In this document: positions 57,059 to 64,000 of the stretch, piece after piece
Position numbering within the stretch: the first letter of the stretch is position 1
Layout of the letters: each line of letters starts with the position of its first letter
From: Plasmopara viticola
Taxonomy: Eukaryota > Oomycota > Peronosporomycetes > Peronosporales > Peronosporaceae
Length of the DNA stretch: 64,000 nucleotides
Assembly: GCA_001695595.3 (NCBI GenBank)
Contig: MBPM02000005.1
Coordinates: 930,001 to 994,000, forward strand
Direction of reading: 5' to 3'
The notes under the pieces: generated by a model
Database searches by the model: none
What the model was told of the DNA's origin: nothing
The model's input: the letters and a program-made list of their open reading frames with translations, nothing else
Position numbers and translations under genes: made by a program

Positions 57059-57088
57059 CCGTAACTTCGTTTTTTAACGAAGTTACGG
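57059..57088. repeat. Perfect hairpin, 13-bp arms with 4-nt loop
   Basis: CCGTAACTTCGTT at 57059-57071 is the exact reverse complement of AACGAAGTTACGG at 57076-57088, with loop TTTT. Confidence 0.85.
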
Positions 57089-57294
57089 TTAATATCAGGC
57101 TCGGCCAGCTTAAAACTGGGTACACGTTTAAGCTCAACAAGGTTCCTACGGGTACTATCGACCACTGTATGGCCACTCGTACTCGCTTTCAAAGCAAGGT
57201 CGAGGGAGGGCGTCAGTTACTGTGATAAAGCCAGGATTTTAGCAACGCTCCATCCATTCATTAAAATGACAATTTTTTTCATAATGTGCTATCT

Positions 57295-57549
57295 TTATAA
57301 ATATGCGGGGCCACCAATATATATTGCAGCCAAACAAAATAATTTTGACCCTAGTGAGCGCTGACTTAAACGACGTATGTCTTGCAAAGCGTGTAATGAT
57401 TTAAATCGTTGCCATTTGAAATCGCAAGTCGGACTGGAATTGCCGGGTTCGTCAGCCCTGCAATTGCGACCGCTGTCAGACATTTTACATTTGACTTTCG
57501 CACTTAATGCTACGATGAACAATCGAACTAATAAGTTCAAATTCGGCAT
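57295..57549 (-). CDS. Possible small secreted Cys-containing protein
   Basis: Open frame of 84 aa. MPNLNLLVRLFIVALSAKVK looks like a signal peptide. The rest holds three further Cys and no recognised motif. It is in gene-poor DNA with no supporting neighbour, so it may be chance. Confidence 0.2.
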   Translation of the reverse strand: MPNLNLLVRLFIVALSAKVKCKMSDSGRNCRADEPGNSSPTCDFKWQRFKSLHALQDIRRLSQRSLGSKLFCLAAIYIGGPAYL

Positions 57550-58880
57550 TTGTATCGGAAAGACAAGCTTTTGATCCTGCTAACTTGGCCAGCTCATGAG
57601 CTGGCCGGTACAAAAGCGCGTCGGCAAGCCTTTAAAGCTTGCAGTATGTATTTAGAGCGGATTATATCTCACCAATGATACACGCAACCATGTCATTCTT
57701 GGAACAGGGAGTGTGCTTACCGCCATACTCAAGAATGTATGGTTAGAACAGACTACAGAAAAGTATTAGAGTTCAGAAAATACATTCGGGGGGGCTTTAC
57801 CAGGGCGTGAAACATGGCTGAGTAATTACATATGGCAGATCTTGGCTGCCTTGACCGAAATTAGATGTCGTTCGCGAATTGTCTTCATCGTGTTGTAATA
57901 ATGCGCAGCAAATGGCGTGGTTACAAGCGCTTTGAATGGCGTTAGACGCATTGCTGGCTCCCATTCCACATTACTTTATAGGTCGTACAAAGGCTTTGCG
58001 AGACCCACATAGCCAAAAGTCTACTTGTGCAAATAATAGGCTAGGCCTTGGGAGCGTGGAATAGATTAGGTCAAGACGTCTTTTGTTTTTCTGATCGTGC
58101 GTAAACAACTTGACCGCAAAACATTTTTTAATCTCTGCGCCACAAAACCACATACCTCAATGTTAGTATAAATCTTATTGGTCCTTATGACCTCATGAAG
58201 TTGCTTTCATTGGCGATCGATCTCTTTCAGGCGGCTATGGACGACTATAATGTCAAACGTTATGAAGAAAAAAGCCAGTAATGTTTGTAATAATTGTATG
58301 TCTTAGCGGTTAAACGTCGCCTGGGTGTCTAGCTGCTGCGGCATCATCAGCCATTTTCATAGCCTATCGTTAGGCGCACCAACCATCATGAGGATAATAT
58401 GCGATGCCATCATTCGAATCTTATAATACTAACCTACCAAACGCAGTGCACTGTACTACAAACAACCGAATATGTTCTCATTTCTTTGAGGTATGTATCC
58501 ATGCAATCACCGCCGCACTATCTAATCAGAAATAAGTCTAGACCAGTCGCCAAATTCCGTTCAACTGTTGGACGCAAATAGTTGGTGAAAAGCGCGGGCA
58601 TTTCGACTTCCTCATCATGTCATTATTTGCCTTTACGGCGAAGAAGTTGCGTAGAACGATGTATATTGCTTATCTTAGTTCTAGTCAATGATATACCGAC
58701 CCTTTATGACCTCTGAGCCAAGGCTTTGCGCACGCTACTTATAGGCTGGTATAAGCTAAAAAAAGATATACTGGATAAAGACTCTTGGTTCCAGATACGC
58801 CATATATAAGATAATTCCGGCCCTTGATTCAGCAAATAACTCTAGAGCTATAAACTCTGTACAGCGCAATAATTCGGACG

Positions 58881-58919
58881 CCCCTGCCGTGCCTTCAATT
58901 GGAGAAGGCACGACAGGGG
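58881..58919. repeat. Hairpin, 16-bp arms with one mismatch, 7-nt loop
   Basis: CCCCTGCCGTGCCTTC at 58881-58896 pairs with GAAGGCACGACAGGGG at 58904-58919, with one C/A mismatch and loop AATTGGA. The arms are GC-rich, unlike the AT-rich surroundings. Confidence 0.85.
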
Positions 58920-59069
58920 ATTCAAATATTCCTGTGCTGTAAACTTTTTTTGGCAACCAAGAAAGTCGTTCGTGACACCCAAGAATCAATTTCGTATCGC
59001 ACCCTCATTTTCTTGTAGTAGAGCCATGTTACCCGCTTGCGGAACTTTGCTACCCGCACTTGTTGGTGT

Positions 59070-59375
59070 ATGGCGACTGGCCACCAGCGTTTTCCTAATT
59101 CTAAGAGCGCGCTTTTGCTAGTAGCCCTATTAAGCCTTCAAGCAAGACGAGCTGGGACAAGCAATGATCATGCGCCCTCTTTACCGCAATTGAAGCAGCA
59201 AATGTTGCTTTGCTTGGAAAATCTAAGTCCGGTAGGATTGAACGTGAGTCAGCGGATCCACAGACACCATTCTTGGGGTGAGAAAGTGCTAATCCAGGGC
59301 ACTCCGGAGAAGCGAAAATGTTTGTGGCGTTTCCTACACTTTAAAATTTCAAGTGCGAGGCGGGTCACAGAATGA
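59070..59375 (+). CDS. Possible small secreted protein in dispersed repeat
   Basis: Open frame of 101 aa from ATG 59070. A hydrophobic core (SALLLVALLSLQA) after a polar start could be a signal peptide. The remainder is basic without motifs. The first part overlaps sequence resembling a repeat at 30.5 kb, which weakens the case. Confidence 0.18.
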   Translation: MATGHQRFPNSKSALLLVALLSLQARRAGTSNDHAPSLPQLKQQMLLCLENLSPVGLNVSQRIHRHHSWGEKVLIQGTPEKRKCLWRFLHFKISSARRVTE

Positions 59376-59631
59376 TGGCCTTGCTCGTCGAAAAAAGGGT
59401 GTTCATGTGATTCTTATTGTAGGGCTGCTTGTGCTTTTAGTTGTCGTATGGCATGATTGAAAGTCAAAAGGCATTTTTGAATTGCGAGAGTAGAGATCAG
59501 CAACTTGCTCTTGTTCCTATCGCGCTATTTCCTTACCGCGACTAGTTGACCAACTAACAAGATTTCTAACGATTCTGGTTCGTCAATTACCGAAAAGAGT
59601 AGCGCAATTCATTCAAGACCGAAAAAGCGCT

Positions 59632-61722
59632 CTAATAGTCGTCGCTAGTCTGCAATCCAGCACCAACCCTCCCATCATCTATCGTTTCGACACCAAGTGA
59701 ATCCACGCCACTTTCCTTCCCACCCGTCTTCTCCAGCCCATTCGTTTGCTGTGCCAGCTGTTGCGCTGCTCGTAGCACCACGTCCTCTTCGCTCTCCTGC
59801 TCTTCCTGCTCTGCTTGCTCTGCACTAGCACTTTTGGGCAAAAAGGCTTCTCCCGGACACATGGCCTCAAAGATCGCGCGAGCATTCGCACTCGCGTTCT
59901 CCAAGTGCAACTCCAACGGGTGGACCTGAGTCTCCGACGTACAACGAGCAAGAGATGTCTCGCACACCCATACATTCGACGGCAAGTTGGGTACATCTCC
60001 CAAAGTAAGGTGGTCCACCGTAAAAATGGCACGCCACGCAATCTGGTCGTGCCACTCGGAAACCTTGTTTTCTGGCGCTTTAGAAATGGCCTTTTGCTCG
60101 GCGTGTGAGCTTAGAAGTAACCGTCGAACGACTTTTTGCATCAAGTTCAGTTGCTTTTCCTTTTGATCCCACCAATCGAAACTTACGGGGGTCGAAAGGT
60201 GCAAAAGAACGTAACCCTTGGGGCACGCAAACACTCCGACATCCAATTGAATCGCTTGAATTGCAAACGGGTTTTGCAATTCGGGGTCTTCAGGAGGGAT
60301 GACGAGCATGAGACGGTTGACGTCGTTTCGCAACGAGGTTTTTAACACATACACTCCTCGCAACACTTTGCCAGGGGCACGCGGTGACGTGCCACAAGGT
60401 ACGAAACAAGGTGCAAATGTACCATTGATGACGACTTGTTTTGCACGCACGAGCTTGCCGTCCGTGGCACGGACGCCACAAACCTTCTTTGTCGTCGTGT
60501 CTTGCACAAAGGCGTCAATCGGTGCCCGGAGCACGTAAATGCCACCGTAAACGGCACTGAGGCGACAAAAACTCTGTGCCAGTTCACTTATGCCGTATAA
60601 TGGGGTCAAAAAGGCTGTACCCGCAAATCGACCAATGGATGTCACGTAACGGTACACGGCCACAAGACCTTCCCGCGCAGAAAGTTGCGGAATCGTAGAT
60701 GGCAAAGTTGCCAATCCGACGCAATACACAATAATTTGTTGCAACTTTGTCGAAAGGTGGAAACAGTGGCCCAACAAGTCGTGAAACGAGTGGTCGAGAT
60801 ACGATCCAATCGCTGCGGCATCGTCCACTTGACTAAGTTTATTCTGTGGTCGCTTGAGTGCTCGGCCGAGCGCTAACGACCGCTCGTTCTTGGTCGTAAC
60901 GTCTTCGTGTGAAATGTGCGTATCGCCATAATCGGCAACGTATTGTAAAAATTTCATCAGTTGCCGTTTTTCGACCATTCCCAATAATTTGCTCTGAAAA
61001 ACATCCTTTTTCGAACAGGGGACTTGCCACACTGTATCTGACTCGATATCGTCTTGGGCTTGGAGATTTGAGGAGGGCAAGTGCACGTACGTGCGTTCAA
61101 TAGCTGCAAACTCGAGATATCTTCCAACTCCAGACGTGATTAACGTCTCGACGAGCTCTTCCGATGCCAGCAAAAGTCGTGGATTTACGTCAATAGTCAT
61201 TGAGGAAGACTTGGACATCAGTTCCTCCTCTGTGGCATCATTTAAGAAACTCTCGTGTAGCAATTGACACTGAAACGAAGATCGCATCGGCAACACTTGG
61301 TGGGTACTTGCATCAATTGTGCCACTTGCATTTGCAGTGCATGCAACTTGGCCGATTTTTTCGTCGTCAAAACCGCGAGCCGCAAAAAGTTCGTTTTTTG
61401 TCCATTGTCGAAACTGGGCCAGTGAGAAGGAGGCATAGTTACTGCCATAATAATCGTTCTTACAATACCAATTAGAAATGTATCCCTTGTACTATCGTAT
61501 AAAATGTGCCATTTGCACGTTGCCATACCTGGTCCAGGTGCAACACTTTCTTGCCAATTCGTGCCAGTGCACTTTGTACCGAATAAAAACGAATATTAGA
61601 TCTCGCCACCTTAGGTTAAAAAGTGGTACACGTTCACAACCGTACCCTGCTAAAATGCTCTCGACCATGCCTGTCCCGACGAGCAACACGTCATACTCGA
61701 TCTCCTGTAGACTTGCGTCCAT
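59632..61722 (-). CDS. Rab escort protein (REP; Rab geranylgeranyltransferase component A)
   Basis: REP presents newly made Rab GTPases to Rab geranylgeranyltransferase and delivers the prenylated Rab to membranes. Exons 61646-61722, 61529-61571 and 59632-61458 give 648 aa, with introns of 74 and 70 nt. The N-terminal GDI/REP dinucleotide-binding-like motif reads YDVLLVGTGMVESILAGALA, then KKVLHLDQNDYYGSNYASFS, the second part assembled over two splices. The Rab-binding core includes KFLQYVADYG and VYRYVTSIGRFAGTAFLTPL then YGISELAQSF. Sequence conserved with REP rather than RabGDI includes the long, Ser/Thr-containing insert after YYG and the longer overall length (GDI is about 450 aa). The C-terminus is E/Q-rich and disordered. 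The start ATG 61722 is 110 bp from an open frame on the other strand. Confidence 0.92.
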
Positions 61723-61831
61723 GTTGTCTTAGTCTGCGTGGGCACCCACAAGAGCACGTAGGAAGAGTTCGACGAGAGGCGCTACCCTGAGCAGAACGAT
61801 GTTTAGACAAGAGCGAAGGAAAGAGATGTAG

Positions 61832-62116
61832 ATGGACGCGGCAGTGAGCGCGATGCAGGCGATGAGGGAAGAAATTGTAGCGAGAGAGGGGTTAAATGGG
61901 CTTCCTGTGGACCACCCACTCTATTTGACCCAGAATCGTCCGACTGCTATACTGACATACAGGTTGCTGGTTACGGGTCAATCCAAAATATTACTAGTAT
62001 ATAGTACTGAAGTTTATTACAGCAGAATACATAAGATTGTATCGCCTCGTGTGATCTTCTATGTTTTAGCTACTCAGCAGGAAACGTTTACCGTGGATCC
62101 AGGGAGACGATTATAA
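61832..62116 (+). CDS. Possible small protein between REP and CLN3-type genes
   Basis: Open frame of 94 aa from ATG 61832. The first half, MDAAVSAMQAMREEIVAREG, then LPVDHPLYLTQNRPTAIL, has a protein-like composition in GC-richer DNA. The second half is AT-rich and overlaps the 3' end of the opposite-strand gene, so a first exon with an unseen splice is possible. No family recognised. Its position, 110 bp divergent from REP, fits the paired-gene pattern of this window. Confidence 0.3.
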   Translation: MDAAVSAMQAMREEIVAREGLNGLPVDHPLYLTQNRPTAILTYRLLVTGQSKILLVYSTEVYYSRIHKIVSPRVIFYVLATQQETFTVDPGRRL

Positions 62117-63312
62117 GAGTACAAGCAACCCTGAAGGAACAACCCGACGCAATCTGCAAACATGACACCGACCGTGTCCCCAACAGATGCAGCTCCAAGT
62201 GCTAATTCAACATGACTTGAACAAATCTCCTTGGACAATAAAGTATACGCATTGACGTATACGCCTCCGCCGAGTAACCCCACGAAAAAACACACTGCCA
62301 ATAACGACCAATTGTACCACCAGTGGGTAACCGCAATCAGTGTGAAAAACCCGAGTAAAAGCACTTGCAACACGGGCATTAGATACAAAATGGGTCTCGT
62401 AGCTTGAAAGAACACCCCCGAGGATCTCGATAGAAACACCCCGGCTTGGTACGTCAAACCTGCTGCCGCGTAGAAACTCGCCCGCGCTTCTTCATCCTCC
62501 ACTGGAAACCCAATCGCGGACCACACTCCCGTTTGCATGGTATATTCTGCAAAGTACACTGTCGTCAAGGGGACAATGTACGGTCCAAGGGTTAGAATAA
62601 AGCGCAACTTGTCCTCGAATCGCATCGTCGATCCGTCGTGTATTGGCGCTTCCGTGTTTAATCTGTTGCAGTCTGTGTGTTCTTTCGTTGCTTCGTCACT
62701 CTTGGCCTGCACACGCTCTGCCAGTGGCATATAATGGCAGGACCTTGCGGGGGGAAGCTTGGATCGATCGAGGACGAACATGAACACGAGCACGTAGAGA
62801 ATGGGAAAGATCGTGGCAAGCTGCAGCGTCGTCTCGAAACTCAAGGTGCCCCAGATGTGGAGCACGGCGACCCACGCATAGCCACCGACGCCAGCAAGTC
62901 CCGTACCGCTTGACCAGCACGTCAAGCAGCGCACGGGACTTGCGTAGAAGGCAGCCATGGCGAGAAAACTTGCCTCCATCATCCCAGACTGCAATCCAGA
63001 AAAGGCGACACCGAGCAATTGAAGCCAGAGTGAATGTTTTCCGTAAGCAACGACTAGAAAGCTGGTTGACATCCAGAGCGCGCCGACGATCGTGCGCTGA
63101 CGGTAGGACACGAGTTGAAACCAATACGGACCGGAAAGTTTGATGATCAACGCCGGAAAAATGTCAAAGAAGTAGACGATCGCCACGCCACCTGCTGCAA
63201 TCTCTTGCGCACCCGCAATCATGATCACATAGCCAATGTTATTGATGAACCCAAGTGCCCAGAACGCGACCAAGTTGCGGCGCGGTTCTGCGTCGACGGG
63301 TTTCCTGCGCAT
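62074..63312 (-). CDS. CLN3/battenin-type lysosomal membrane protein
   Basis: Single-exon gene, 412 aa from ATG 63312, a polytopic membrane protein. The family signature VAFWALGFINNIGYVIMIAGAQ is split here as FWALGFINNIGYVIMIAGA near residues 15-33. Further motifs are YFFDIFPALIIKLSGPYW, GLQSGMMEASFLAMAAFY, SSGTGLAGVGGYAW and, near the C-terminus, LLGGGVYVNAYTLLSKEI. About eleven hydrophobic segments are visible, with a hydrophilic loop around 195-240. CLN3 resides in lysosomal/vacuolar membranes and is linked to glycerophosphodiester and pH homeostasis. The frame is open upstream to 63438, but ATG 63312 begins right before the family-conserved region and leaves 95 bp to the divergent NOSIP-type gene. 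Confidence 0.92.
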   Translation of the reverse strand: MRRKPVDAEPRRNLVAFWALGFINNIGYVIMIAGAQEIAAGGVAIVYFFDIFPALIIKLSGPYWFQLVSYRQRTIVGALWMSTSFLVVAYGKHSLWLQLLGVAFSGLQSGMMEASFLAMAAFYASPVRCLTCWSSGTGLAGVGGYAWVAVLHIWGTLSFETTLQLATIFPILYVLVFMFVLDRSKLPPARSCHYMPLAERVQAKSDEATKEHTDCNRLNTEAPIHDGSTMRFEDKLRFILTLGPYIVPLTTVYFAEYTMQTGVWSAIGFPVEDEEARASFYAAAGLTYQAGVFLSRSSGVFFQATRPILYLMPVLQVLLLGFFTLIAVTHWWYNWSLLAVCFFVGLLGGGVYVNAYTLLSKEICSSHVELALGAASVGDTVGVMFADCVGLFLQGCLYSYNRLPGSTVNVSC

Positions 63313-63407
63313 CGACGGATTAGGAGAGTCGAAAGGTGGTGTTAGAAATGATGTGGTGATTATGTAGACCTTGTGTACCGCTGGCCTTTCGACTATCAAA
63401 CCCCAGT

Positions 63408-64000
63408 ATGAGCCGGCACAGCAAGAACGCGACGGCAACGACGCACTTTACGTACCACGAGCGAGAAGCGGCTGGCCACGGTACACTCAAGCGTCGTTTT
63501 GGTCGTGACTCGCAGCTGTCATTTGGTGTGTGTTGCCTTTGTCTCGCCACGACGCATAGCCGCACGCCGCTCGTGTCCCCAGGGGGGTTTGTCTATTGCA
63601 AGGAATGTATCTACGCCAATCTCTTGGCGCAAAAGCGCGCAAATCAGGACAACATGGCAGCGTACGAGCGTTTTGTTGACACTCAGCATCAGAAAGAGCA
63701 GGACCAGCTGCTGCAGAAAGAGCGCAGGACGCTCGAGAAGGCACTAAATGCTGCGGAAGGCGTCGTGACTGGGTTCTTGTCGAAAGACCGGGATCAGGCT
63801 CAAGAGTTGGCGACTCGAAAGCTTCGGGAAAAGGTGGACCGAGCCACGGAGGATGAAAAACGTCAAGCCATGAAGAAAACGAGTTTTTGGATCCCTGAAT
63901 GTACTCCGAATCAAGAGGCCAGAGTGGATAAACCGGATCTCAAGACGAGAGACCCCATGAGTCTTGACGAATTGAAGCTCAAACACTTGATGCCCGTCAA
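63408..64000 (+). CDS. NOSIP-type U-box protein, N-terminal part, runs off window end
   Basis: NOSIP-family protein, a U-box-type E3-like nuclear and spliceosome-associated protein. The start MSRHSKNATATTHFTYHERE matches the NOSIP start (M-T/S-R-H-x-K-N, then YTYHE). The N-terminal U-box half follows as CCLCLATTHSRTPLVSPGG and VYCKECIYANLLAQKR, then a coiled, charged linker. KKTSFWIPECTPNQE matches the conserved FWIP segment before the second U-box half, and DPMSLDELKLKHLMPV begins that half; the rest lies beyond 64000. In the second half, where NOSIP has CPMS, this reads RDPMS, so the Cys is replaced at that place. No introns in the visible 593 bp. The gene is divergent from the CLN3-type gene with 95 bp between. 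Confidence 0.92.
   Translation, partial: MSRHSKNATATTHFTYHEREAAGHGTLKRRFGRDSQLSFGVCCLCLATTHSRTPLVSPGGFVYCKECIYANLLAQKRANQDNMAAYERFVDTQHQKEQDQLLQKERRTLEKALNAAEGVVTGFLSKDRDQAQELATRKLREKVDRATEDEKRQAMKKTSFWIPECTPNQEARVDKPDLKTRDPMSLDELKLKHLMPV

Larger units (their letters stand above)
51863..59631. other. Gene-poor region with decayed paralog, hairpins and dispersed repeats
   Basis: About 7.8 kb. Apart from the probable pseudogene at 53330-53620, two hairpins and weak candidates at 57295-57549 and 59070-59375, nothing is recognised. An open stretch at 54755-55042 has protein-like composition in two plus-strand frames but no start context or motif. Sequence at 59037-59085 resembles 30494-30540. 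Confidence 0.4.

Noticed and set aside
1..64000. tRNA, rRNA genes and CRISPR arrays
   Set aside because: None recognised by eye on either strand; a tRNAscan/Infernal run would be decisive.

Overview
The window looks like nuclear DNA of an oomycete, most likely a peronosporalean plant pathogen. Compact genes carry short GT-AG introns (about 42-79 nt), while AT-rich gene-poor stretches of 7-9 kb hold decayed repeats. The proteins are typically eukaryotic (nucleoporin, MCM10, Rab escort protein, HPS5), and secreted CAP-domain proteins have expanded. Oomycete-style Inr-like elements (CATTYYNCAWTTT core) can be seen upstream of some CAP genes. Identity rests on reading domains and motifs by eye; no database search was possible.

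Layout. 1-9.9 kb is a gene-dense block. It holds an HPS5-like BLOC-2 beta-propeller gene (partial, minus), head to head with a UBC12-like E2 protein that lacks the catalytic cysteine. These are followed by a LINE 3' fragment, an Rmp1/Nepro-like protein, a zinc-ribbon protein of unknown role, nucleoporin Nup62/Nsp1 and a 2-oxoglutarate/Fe(II) dioxygenase. From 10.8 to 28.8 kb four CAP/SCP/PR-1-like secreted protein genes are spread through repeat-rich DNA, with a deleted LINE between the third and fourth. 28.8-37.1 kb is gene-poor. 37.1-41.2 kb is a housekeeping cluster: MCM10, an ABC1/ADCK-type kinase, and a ZSWIM7/SWS1-like SWIM protein. A fifth CAP gene lies at 42.6 kb. 43.5-59.6 kb is mostly non-coding, with an inverted pair of paralogous small basic genes (50.5-51.9 kb), a probable decayed third copy and several hairpins. 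59.6-64 kb is dense again: Rab escort protein, a CLN3/battenin-type membrane protein and a NOSIP-type U-box protein running off the end.

How the parts relate. The housekeeping genes show no shared pathway. Several sit as divergent pairs with only about 60-100 bp between start codons, which suggests bidirectional promoters. Rab escort protein, HPS5 and CLN3 all act in endolysosomal trafficking, but their proximity is probably coincidental. The main accessory theme is the CAP family. All five copies have a signal peptide, a conserved CAP core, a low-complexity or repeat tail rich in T/P/A/V/E that differs between copies, and in each case a C-terminal end with one Cys close to the terminus. The most unusual items are the E2 with Cys replaced by Met, the tail-repeat diversification of the CAP genes, and the uncharacterised inverted paralog pair.
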